The notes under the pieces: generated by a model
What the model was told of the DNA's origin: nothing
The model's input: only the letters and a program-made list of their open reading frames with translations
The model's database searches: none
Source: Dermatemys mawii
Lineage: Eukaryota > Chordata > Testudines > Dermatemydidae
Assembly: GCA_007922305.1 (NCBI GenBank)
Contig: ML677365.1
Location: 12,262,533-12,326,532 of the forward strand
Reading direction: 5' to 3'
Length of the DNA stretch: 64,000 nucleotides
Made by a program: the position numbers and the translations under genes
Shown: in pieces, positions 24,907 through 34,202 of the stretch
Layout: each line of letters begins with the position of its first letter
Numbering within the stretch: position 1 is the first letter of the stretch

Positions 24907-25140
24907 CATCACTCTGAAACCTACAATTTTTATTGAGTCAGTATGAAATGATGGAACCAGCTACAAGTATGACTGAGAGCCCTTTTTGTTTAGACTATCA
25001 CCAGGTTTACTCACCACTGGGATTTGCAGTCTGTTGCCATCCAATTTTTTTGTTCTTAACCACTTTCAGTGTTTTTATATGCATGATTTAAGAATTACGC
25101 CCATGCAATAGCATGGGCTGTCAGTTACTAATACTTATTA
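24907..25140 (+). repeat. Direct repeat copy B with a terminal GC hairpin
   Basis: Copy B matches copy A as described there. It is followed by a perfect 8-bp hairpin GCCCATGC-AATA-GCATGGGC starting near 25098-25105, and shortly after by TTACTAAT. A hairpin roughly ten bases before a CTRR tetranucleotide and a T is the 3' end layout of Helitrons. The resemblance is suggestive only, and no matching 5' TC end was identified. Confidence 0.5.
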
Positions 25141-25369
25141 TCACTGTATTACAAAAATGGGAGAGTAAAGTTGAGCTTACCCAGTGCTAACAGAAATTTA
25201 ATTGGTAAGAGGGAATAATTAAGTAAGCCACCCCATCTATTCTCATTATAAACTCCTTAAGTTAAGACCTTACTACTGGCCTCAAAATCTTTCATACAGT
25301 ACATGCTCTTGAGTCTCTTATGTATGACAGAATCACCAATTTTTCAGTGTTAAGGCATACTACAAGACT

Positions 25370-26200
25370 ATCTATTTACACAGGGGGTCCTGAGAAGGAG
25401 GGTAGAGTGAAGAGAGTTTTCTTACATGATAGTGGAAGAGAGAAGAAGTATGTCCTTTTTCTACTATGGTTCACATTACATCCTTGTGGAACTGAGGCAA
25501 TATGGAGGAGGAAGATTTTAATGTAGAGAGCACAAAAGCTGGACCAGGGGTTGGGGAATAAGTATATTGGGATAAAGAGGCAGGTGAGACTGACATGGTA
25601 GAGAAGAGAAAATGGGTCTGAGATTGGTGGGGCAAGAAGACTGGGACAGGTAGCCAGAGGGGAGGATGAGACTAGTTGGGCAGGAAGGCTGGGAGCCAGT
25701 GAGGGATATATGGGGATACTGGGAGCTGGCTGGATGAGGGTGAACACTCAAATTGGATGAGGAGGTTGAGCAATGGGGGAGATTGCAACTGGTTGGACAA
25801 GGAGACTGTGACTAAGAATCAATATTGGGGGAAATGAGGGCATGCAAAAGGAAAACAGATCTGACAAAAGAGAGAGACAGATCAGACAGACAGATCAGAC
25901 AGACAAAAGGGAGAGACAGATCAGAAGAAGAGCTATGCAGGAGGAGCTGGGACTGGCTGGGCCAGGAGACTAAGTGTGGGAAGAATGAAAGACTCGGATT
26001 GGGTGGGGAGATTGGGATTCAGACAGCAAGCCAAGAAAGGGAGGCTAGAAGTTGGCTGTGAAAGAAAACTGGGACTGGGATTAGAAGTCTGAGGGGTTAA
26101 GACTGGGTCTGAGAAGGTGAGGAGAATGGGACTGGGACAAGGAGCCAGAGATGGGGAAGACACAGTACTGGGAAAGGGACAGGTTGGAGAGGATGGGGCT
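25370..26200 (+). repeat. Purine-rich strand-asymmetric minisatellite-like block
   Basis: The plus strand is strongly G/A rich over about 800 bp, with recurring imperfect words such as GGGACTGG, AAGGAGACTG and CAGACAGATCAGACAGAC (25876-25905). The opposite strand yields long Pro/Ser/Leu frames (25376-25751 and 25933-26163) that come from composition, not selection. Confidence 0.65.
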
Positions 26201-26460
26201 TAAGGAATCAAAACTAGTAGCAAATGGGCAGACATATCTGTGCCTGCTAGATAACACTCCCCTTCACATCCTGAAATGGATCCCAAGACTCTTGAATCTC
26301 ACAATTCCTCTGTTGTCAGCACATATCTATAAAACCTCTTGTAAAATGTGTTTCATTCTTCTCTAATGCTTGTTCACATAAAGCATGAGCCTAGTACTGC
26401 TATGAGTTATTTCATTAGCTCAAGTAGTGAAGGATCTAAAGACTTCAACCATGCTGCTGA

Positions 26461-26880
26461 TTCATAATGTTCAAGGCCACAAGGGACCATGGTGATCATC
26501 TAGTCTGACCTCCTGTATAACACAGGCCATACAACTTCTCCAAAATAATTCCTAGAGCATATCATTAGAAAAATGTCCAAACTTGATATAAAAATAGTCA
26601 GTGATAGAGAATCCACCACAACCGATCTGTAAACTGTTCCAATGGTTAATTACCCTCACTGTTGATAATGTTATTTCCAGTCTGAATTTGTCTAGTGTCA
26701 ACTTTCAGCTATTGGATGGTGTTATACACCTTTCACCACTGTACTAAAGAGTCTACTATTAAATATTTGTTCCCCCTGTATTTACTTATAGACTGTAAGA
26801 ATGTCACCCTTTTAACCTTCTCTTTGTTGCACTAAATAAATTGAGCTTCTTGAGTCCATAAAGGCATGTTTTATAATCAT
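26461..26880 (-). mobile_element. CR1 LINE 3' end, older subfamily
   Basis: The plus strand shows the inverse of a CR1 3' end: ATGTTCAAGGCCACAAGGGA, GATCATCTAGTCTGACCTCC and TATAACACAGGCCA, followed by the inverse of the ORF2 tail wording. It matches the tail type seen at the 3' end of the long CR1 near 51530-51570. No intact frame remains. Confidence 0.88.
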
Positions 26881-28074
26881 GTAATCATTCTTGTCATGCC
26901 CAAGCAGTAGACCAGTGCAATGGAGGTAGGAGCTTGGAATGTTAGGAGAATAAGGATTGCAGAACAGCTTTGGACCTGGACACTTCAATAACAGAGTAAT
27001 GCTTCATAAGTGTATGAACAGACCTTTGCAGATGGCTGGCACACAAATGTCTAAGATAGACTCATTCTTCAATGACACCACTGAAGCTGTTTGAGATCTG
27101 GTAGAGTTGGTCCTGAAAGTAGTAGGTGATTCTAGTTTGGCTAACTCAGGAAGTTCTTACACTGCCAGAAATCTATTTTGATAGTTTCTGAATTGAGATT
27201 GCCTTGTCTTTCAGTCTTTCCATTACAGCAACAAAGAGTCTTGATGAAGACATGAACTGCTCTGTGTTTGAAGAAGGAATGTCAAAGCATGTCTGATGTC
27301 TAAGATATGGATAGTTCGATCTTGGAAGCATGCGCCTTGGGAAAGAAAATGCACAGATGGAATTTATTGATTCAGATGGAACTCTGTGACCACCTCATGT
27401 AGAAACTATGGATGAGTTCTTAGAGACATCTTGTCAGTATAGAAGACTATATTAGGAGGGTCAACCATTAGAGCTTGAATCTCTCTTCTCTCTGACTGAA
27501 GTGATAGGCACCAAGAATGATGCTTCAATGTGTTGTAAGGCTTGACTACCTGCTGGGGTGCCCTTTTGTGATTGTCCACCTCTTGTCATAACTCAGCCCT
27601 CCATCCAGGTCACATTTTAATCCCAGCCCTTCTGGGCCCAATAAATTAAACTCTAACAAACATAACTGTTCACCAAAGCTTACTCATCTGCAGACTCTTC
27701 ACTCCTTCCTGGGCTCTGTAGGGTTAGCCTCCCACTCCTGTGCAGAGCAACACTTCTCAGGGCTTTCTCCATGGAGGCCTGGCTCCAAATTCAATAGTCC
27801 TTCTCCCATTTGTGTCAAGTAGGGCTGTCAAGCGATTAAAAAAATTAATCGCGATTAATCGTACGATTAATCATGCTGTTAAACAATAATAAAATACCAT
27901 TTAAATATTTGTAGATGTTCTATATTTTCAAATATATTGATTTTAATTACAACACAGAATAAAAAATGTACAGTGATCACTTGATATTTATTTTTATTAC
28001 AAATATTTGCACTGTAAAAAACGAAGAAAATAGTATTTTTCAACTCCCTCATTACAAGTATTGTAGTACAAACT

Positions 28075-28819
28075 CTAACATGAAAGTTGAATTTTAAAAT
28101 GTATAATTATGTAAAAATAATAACTGCATTCAAAAATAAAACAATGTAAAATTTTAGAGCCTTCAAGTCCACTCAGACCTACTTCTTGTTCAGTCAATTG
28201 ATTAGACAAACAAGTTTGGTTACAATTTTCAGGAGAGAATGCTGCCCGCTTCTTGTTTACAATGTCACCTGAAAGTGAGAACAAACATTCACACAGAACT
28301 GTAGTACCCAGAATCGCACAATATTTACGTGTCAGATGCACTAAAGATTCATATGTCCCTTCATGCTTTAACCACCATGCCAGAAGACATATTTCCATGC
28401 TGATGATGGGTTCTGCTCAATAACAAACCAAAACAGTGCAGACCAAAACATGTACATTTTCATTATCTAAGTCAGATGCCACCAGCAGAAAACTGGTTTT
28501 CTTTTTCGGTGGTTTGTGTAGTTTCCACATCAGACTATTGCTCTTTTAAGACTTCTGAAAGCATGCTTCACACCTTGTCCCTCTCAGATTTTGGAAGGCA
28601 CTTCAGATTCTTAAACCTTGGGTCGAGTGCAGTATCTATCCTTACAAATCTTACATTGGTACCTTCTTTGTGTTTTGTTAAATCTGCAGTGAAAGTGTTC
28701 TTAAAATGAACAACATGTGCTGAGTAACATCCAAGACTGCTATAATGTGAAATATATTGCAGAATGTGGGTAAAATAGAGCAGGAGGCATACAATTCTCC
28801 CACCAAGGAGTTCAGTCAC
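28075..28819 (-). pseudogene. hAT transposase remnant, C-terminal half
   Basis: Two minus-strand pieces belong together. 28568-28819 ends in IDTALDPRFKNLKCLP, a typical hAT stretch before the dimerisation domain. 28075-28398 carries the dimerisation domain: a VLCECLFSLSGDIVNKKRAA core followed by LSP-type residues. In hAT proteins this domain packs against the RNase H-like catalytic core and supports multimerisation at the transposon ends. The zinc-finger (BED) domain, the first catalytic residues and the insertion domain are absent. The pieces are out of frame or separated by stops, so no functional protein is made. Confidence 0.8.
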
Positions 28820-28924
28820 AAATTTAATTAATGCATTTTTTAATGAGTCTTGTCAGCATGGAAGCATGTCCTCTGATGGTTGAAGCATGAAGGGGCATTC
28901 GAATGTTTAGCATATCTGGCACAT

Positions 28925-29059
28925 AAATACCTTGCATGCCAGCTACAAAAGTACCATGTGAACACCTGTTCTCACTTTCAGGTGACACTGTAAATAAGAA
29001 GCAAGCAGTATTATCTCCCATAAATGTAAACAAACTTGTTTGTCTTAGCCAGTTGGCTG
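28925..29059 (+). pseudogene. Inverted second copy of the hAT dimerisation domain
   Basis: The plus strand encodes CMPATKVPCEHLFSLSGD and then TVNKKQAVLSP, matching the hAT consensus around ATS-P-ER-FS-G and the corresponding minus-strand domain at 28211-28330. A stop precedes it near 28922 and the frame ends at about 29071. It is the right arm of the palindrome and not an independent gene. Confidence 0.8.
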
Positions 29060-29066
29060 ACCAGGA

Positions 29067-29205
29067 ATAAGGACTAGGGTGACCAGATGTCCTGATTTTA
29101 TATTGACAGTCCCAATTTTTGGATCTTTTCCTTATATAGACTCCTATTATCCCAAATCCCTATCCCAATTTTTCACACTTGCTATCTGGTCACCCTAATA
29201 AGGAC
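29067..29205. mobile_element. 123-bp miniature element with perfect 8-bp target duplication
   Basis: The element is 29075-29197. It has perfect 14-bp inverted ends (TAGGGTGACCAGAT) and identical 8-bp flanks ATAAGGAC at 29067-29074 and 29198-29205. The duplication length indicates hAT-type integration. It is non-coding and sits in the right arm of the palindromic hAT element, so it inserted later. Confidence 0.93.
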
Positions 29206-30630
29206 TGGTGCGAAAATTTTACATTGTTTTGTTTTTGAATCCAGTTATGTAACAAAAAAAATCTAAATCTGAAATTGATACTTTTGCAACAAAGAGTTTG
29301 CACTATGGTACTTGTATGAAGTGATCTGAAAAATACTATTTGTTTTATCATTTTTACAGTACAAATATTTGTAATAAAAATAATATAAAGCACTGTACAC
29401 TTTGTATTCTGTGCTGTAATTGAAACCAATATATTTTAAAATGCAAAAAAACAGCCAAAAATATTTAATAAATTTCAATTAGGATTCTGTTGTTTAACAG
29501 TGGGATTAAAACTGCGATTAATCATGATTAATTTTTTTTATCGTGATTACTTTTTTTCGTTAATCGTGCGAGTTAGCTGTGATTAGTAGACAGGCCTAGC
29601 ATCAAGGTGTTTCCACACTACCTTTCCCAGTACCCAGTAGGGGAAACCAGGTCCTTGCTTTGAATTCTGGTACTGGGAATGTGTGGCAAGCAGCTACAGT
29701 TTGCTCCCTTAGACTCCTTACTGTCTGCCCACATTTCTTCCTAACTTGGTGTTCTTTCAGGCCCTTCCCCACAACTCCTCCATCGGCTTACTGTACATCT
29801 TTCTTTCTATAAGCCTTTCCTTCACTTTCTAGCAAACAGAATGGGACTTCAGAGTTCTTCCCCTCTCTTCTTGCAGTCCCCTTTTCACCCAGCTTCCTCC
29901 TCTTTATGTTTACCATACAGTTCCTTCCCTAGCTGGGCTTCATCTTCATTTGGGCCTGATTCACCCTCCAGGGGAACCCTGGTGTATTAATTGAGTTTGC
30001 CAGTTCCCGTTAACCCTTTCAGTGCCAGCGTGAGGCTTCTATCCCATCCCAAATGTAATATATTGCCATTAATTTGAATGGAGGTTCCATAAGAGCTGAG
30101 AGTACCAAGTTAAGGTCCCATGGTGTGACTGATTCCTTAAGAGGTGGGAATAGCTTGATCAGATCTTTCAAAAATATTATCACAGTCGGATGAGAAAAAC
30201 CTATTTCACCTTCTGCCGGTGGGTGATATGCTGACATAGCCACCAGACGTACTTTGACTGAGCTCAATGATAAGTTTTCCAGCAAATAGTCTAGAATTAC
30301 TGGTATAAGCTTCTGTCTGCAACAACAGGCATATTGTTTTTATTTCACTAGGCAGATTTTGCTTGTAAAGTCTTTCCTGCTGTTGACCAGAACGTACCAG
30401 ACTGGAGAAGAGCAGACTTGCTCTACAATTGACATCCATTCAACAGCTATACTGTGAGACAGAGAGACTGGATGTGGGATCTTCCCTTTGCTCTGTGATA
30501 CCAGGTCTGGAAGTCGAAGTACAGTGCTGGGCTGAGAGGTCAAGAGGCTCAGGATATCTAGGAACCAAAACTACCTTGGCCACTCTGGAGCTATCAAAAT
30601 CAGCTTCTCTTAATCTTGTCTGATATTAAA

Positions 30631-30720
30631 AAGACAAGGTGGGTGAGGTGATATCTTTTATTGGAATAACTTCTGTTGGTGAAAGACAAGCTTTCAAGCT
30701 TACACAGAGCTCTTCTTTAG
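30631..30720 (-). repeat. Interspersed repeat, possibly a Penelope-like 3' unit
   Basis: The plus strand reads AGACAAGGTGGGTGAGGTGA, then ATCTTTTATTGGAATAACTT, GTTGGTGAAAGACAAGC and CACAGAGCTCTTCTTTAG. This wording recurs widely in reptile genomes. On the minus strand it contains a CTAAAGA word, a short AGAGCTC...AGCTT stem and a GAAA word. This order is reminiscent of a hammerhead ribozyme core, which some Penelope-like elements carry. The class assignment is inference. Confidence 0.5.
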
Positions 30721-31522
30721 CACTCTGCTCTTATGCAGCATTCTGGGAAATAATGGGACTGTCAGGTTGGTGTATAGTATACACCCTGCCCATGAAATTA
30801 GAAAAGCATTATACAGGAAGCCTGGGCTCAAGTTGCCCCTGGCACATGCTCTTTTGTCTCACAAACTGTTCCACTTGAGGATAATCCCATCTGAAAATGT
30901 TATAGATGTGACTTATTCCTTAAGAGGTGGAATTTTCCACTCGTGGTTTGAAGAGAAGTGCCTGCTCAAATTATCTGCTATCCTGTTCTGCAGATCAGGT
31001 AAGTGTAGCTCAGAGAGCTGGTGCCTGATGCACTAAGTTCCACAGCCTAATTCAGATTTCTCATATGAGGCCACCAGTGGATTTTTTTTATGGTAGGACA
31101 GTCTCCAAAGCCTGTGCAGAGATTGGGGGAAGGACAAATCAGCAGCCCCTCCCTGCTGCACTAAGCTGTTGCTCCTGAATAGCTGTTACCAAGGGCAGTG
31201 GGATATGCTGCCCTGATGTTTGTATTGGTGCCACCAGCAGGGATCAGCACCCTGCACTATGCAGCCTCCTCAGGAGCTCTGGGCAATACCTCTGGAGATG
31301 CATGGGGTTGCTGTGCATGCTGCCAGAGGCAGCTGTTGTCTGTGGAGTCAGCTGCAGTGCTTGGTCACCAGGGTGCTCCCCTGGGCAGCTCCCCTCCTCC
31401 CATCAAGCAGGGGCACAGGGAGCAAGGGTCTCTTCAGGCAGATGGTGAGTTCCTGACCCACTTTCCCCAAGACAGGCTCTCACTGAAGGGAAGCAGGAGG
31501 CAGGGACAGAGAGATGGATCTG

Positions 31523-31900
31523 TTAGAGCCACCAGCAAATAGGTGGCCACACCCTAAAGTCACCAAAAAAATTGCTGTGAGAACCGCTGGCTAAATTGTT
31601 GCTTGGCATAGTGGGGAGAATCTCACCCTCTATGTACTTGTTGATGTAGAACATGGTCTTTGTATTGTTTGTCATTATCTGGACAGACTGACCTCTGAAG
31701 CAGAAGATGAAAGACTCAAAGGCTTTGCAGACTGCTCTGAGTTCCAAGAAGTTGATATATATTCACACTTCTCTACGTAGATCATCCATATGTGCTTCCC
31801 ATCCCAGGAATGAGGCATCTCTCCCTATAGTTTTGGATGGGAAGGGACATGTGAAGGGAACTCCTCTACAGGCATTTGTGGGTTTCTTCTATCACTTCAG
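31523..31900 (-). pseudogene. DIRS RNase H remnant (old copy)
   Basis: On the minus strand an INFLELRAVCKAFESF stretch is followed by VQIMTNNTKTMFYINK. This parallels LELRAI...TDN...FYINRQ in the younger DIRS at 39691-40179. The preceding bases (31760-31850) encode a GW-AHMDDLRREV-like segment. RNase H removes the RNA strand during reverse transcription. The aspartate of the TDN motif is replaced by N (TNN) and stops interrupt the frame, so it is inactive. Confidence 0.75.
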
Positions 31901-32200
31901 GGATAACAGAACTAGTGGATGCACACAAAGAGCCATATCTACATGATGTCTGACTGGGCCGTACAGTGATCTCGGCCAGCCTTGCATGCATTAGACATGA
32001 AGACGATGTGTCTGAGAAAGTTCTCACTATGGTATCTGGATTTGACTCTAGTTGTAAGATCAGAGTAGATAAGTTTTGGAATCTGTCCTGCAGCAGGGTA
32101 TGAACTGGGTTGAATCTAGGATTGCTCCGATTAATTTGACTCTTTGGATCAAGCCCTATAAATTAAGCTCACCTGAAAGCTATCAGCAGGCATCAGGGAG

Positions 32201-34202
32201 GGTATTGTGGTGCCCCTAGTGCCAATGGAGGCAGCTTGGGCAGCACTCCCCATCCATGAACTGGCATGGTGGTTACACCAAAAGAACTAAAGGTCTTGAG
32301 TTTCATAGGCTGCAAAACTAATCCTGGATGACTATAGGGAGACTAAGAACAATCCATTTATATTTAGAAAAAAACACAAGGATAAACTTTTAACCCAGTG
32401 ATCAGCTTACATTTTGTATGTTTAAATTAATCTAGATCTTTTTAACATGCTTATCACTGAAGTAGTTCAGCCCAAGGAATGTAATCTTCACAGCAAAAAA
32501 AGGAAAGCAAATGTCTTTGTTTTTTAAATGAAAGCTGAAATTAACCTTGACATTTCCCCCAAAAAGTCGATGAATGTAGACTTCACAAGTCCCAGCGGCC
32601 AGTTTTGGATTACAGATTCCAGTTCAGTCTTGGAGTTTTCCTTAGTAGAGAATGCCAACCTTACCTAATTATGTGCTGCAGTTTTGTGATGAGATTGAAT
32701 AATTCATTTCCAAATGACTAGTCCCAGTCTCAGAGGTAAAGAGCAGGGGAATAACTACTAACTACTGACCATTCTGATTTTTTTAAGTTGATAGAGGTGA
32801 CAACAAGCAATTTAAGCACAAGATTTTACCTAATTGTTACAATTGGAAAGGAATACCCTCTAAATTGGACATAATTATGGGATGAGGTTATCTTCATGAC
32901 TTTGCTGTCATCGGATTTCAACAGTTTGAAATTCAACGGTTCACTGACCCATTTTTTAGGGAAAAGTTTAGATTTTCTTTAAGGGGAAAAAAAGGAGAGA
33001 ATTACAAAACTTAATTTGAATAGAAATGTTTAAATTAGTTTTGTTTTAATGTGAATTAATTCAGATTTTTTTTAACACTTCTGTGCCCTGCTGGAAACCC
33101 AAACAACAAATCTATGGGTCTGATGTCGCTCCCACTAGAAGTCAATGGGAAATATGCCTCAACTCAAATGGGAAGTCCTCTTATGAATGTTAATCTGGCC
33201 TTGCATGAGAAACAGAAAATGACCTTGCCAGCCTAGTTTCACTTTCCAAGATGAGTGAGATACAAGAAACGAAAAAAGCCACAAATGTAACATATATTTT
33301 AAAAATTATTTCAATACTAAAGTAAATTATACAAATGGGGTATATATTCATTTTATCTGCTGGTGTTTCGTTTAGAAATATATGAGTTGCCTCAGACCAA
33401 ACAGGCCTTCAACTATACTCATTTCAAAGAAATTTTAACACAAAAGGTATCAATAAACTTCCTTACATCAATGTTTCAATGGAATTTTCAAGTACTTTCA
33501 TATATAAGTTGAAGAAAGACATGGACAAACTTTTTCAATTAAAATAAAAAACAGTGAAAACCATCACGCAACATTTATGATTTTAACAAATGAATAACCT
33601 TTCACTCCTTTATTTTTCATCTCTCTCTAACCTTCTTAAGAATTACATGGTTCCTGGCTTCTGACTTGCTGTACTGGAGCAGAAAACTGCTGCTGTATTT
33701 AATGGTTGAGGTACACAATTTAAAAGAGAGCAGAGAACCATAAAGGGCCTGATTCTGCTCTTACTTACACTAGTTATAAACAAGTGTAACTCCACTGTGT
33801 TAAATAAAGTTACTTCTGATCTACATTGGTGAAAGAGAGCAGAAATATGAAAAGGAGGGCTAAAGTCATAGTGTAAGCATAGTAGCTCTGTAGTAATTCC
33901 CTGCACCTGAGAGATTATAGATGACTCACAGTTAGAGATCTACAGGAAGAGGTTGGGGTTGGAAATCAGCAGGTCTTTGTGGCATGCTCCCCATAAACCC
34001 CAAAATCAACAGAATTTCACTCAGAACTCTAATTGCACCAGAATTCACTTTCCCTTCCCAAAGGAGCATATGGCTAGGGAGTGGCAGACAGATAATAAAA
34101 AGAAAGAACAAATCTCTTGTGGAAGTGAATGACTGACAAGAGTTTTAAAAATCATTATTTATCCTCTCTGCTTTACTTTATTGTTATAATTATTGCTATG
34201 GT
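32201..34202. other. Mostly unassigned AT-rich DNA with two palindromic repeat scraps
   Basis: No gene was recognised. 33742-33860 starts CCTGATTCTGCTCTTACTT and ends in the inverse of ATTTCTGCTCTCTTTCACC, giving a palindromic miniature-element look with TGTAACTCCACTGTG wording in the centre. 33115-33165 (GGTCTGATGTCGCTCCCACT, then GAAGTCAATGGGA) looks like a scrap of a related repeat. No target duplication was found for either. Confidence 0.45.

Larger units (their letters stand above)
27812..29606. mobile_element. Palindromic (fold-back) hAT element with 8-bp target duplication
   Basis: The element is 27820-29598. Its ends are TAGGGCTGTCAA and the inverse of TAGGCCTGTCTA, flanked by GTGTCAAG (27812-27819) and GCATCAAG (29599-29606), an 8-bp duplication with two mismatches. 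Just inside both ends are repeated ATTAATCG/CGATTAAT words. The left arm (27870-28330) and right arm (28925-29530) are inverted copies, each encoding the hAT C-terminal dimerisation domain pointing toward its own end. The transposase 5' part is therefore missing and replaced by an inverted copy of the 3' end. Confidence 0.87.
27551..30046 (-). mobile_element. LTR inside the old DIRS element, itself split by a hAT element
   Basis: After removing the hAT element at 27820-29598, about 700 bp remain that begin TGCTGGGGTGCCC (plus strand) and end near TATCCCA. On the minus strand this reads TGGGATAG... to ...GGGCACCCCAGCA, the TG...CA pattern of an LTR. DIRS coding sequence stops on one side and resumes on the other. 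I could not find a clean target duplication, so the outer boundaries are good to about 15 bases. It is a solo LTR with no internal retroviral genes. Confidence 0.6.
26900..32200 (-). mobile_element. Old DIRS-type retrotransposon, interrupted by nested insertions
   Basis: On the minus strand, pieces of a DIRS polyprotein occur in the right order. The reverse transcriptase connection region lies near 31950-32190 (ILDSTQF wording). RNase H is at 31523-31850 (LELRAV and YINK). Tyrosine-recombinase pieces are at 30019-30440 (SVKVRLVAMSAYH, PWDLNLVLSALM) and 27210-27540 (EIQALMVDPP, KMSLRTHP). All carry stops and frameshifts. The recombinase is split exactly by the LTR at about 27551-30046. Neither terminal repeat was recognised. 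Other foreign material lies at 30631-30720 and probably 31100-31520. Confidence 0.82.

Noticed and set aside
25376..26163. Long Pro/Ser/Leu-rich minus-strand frames
   Set aside because: They are the reverse of a purine-rich degenerate repeat and show no domain or start context.
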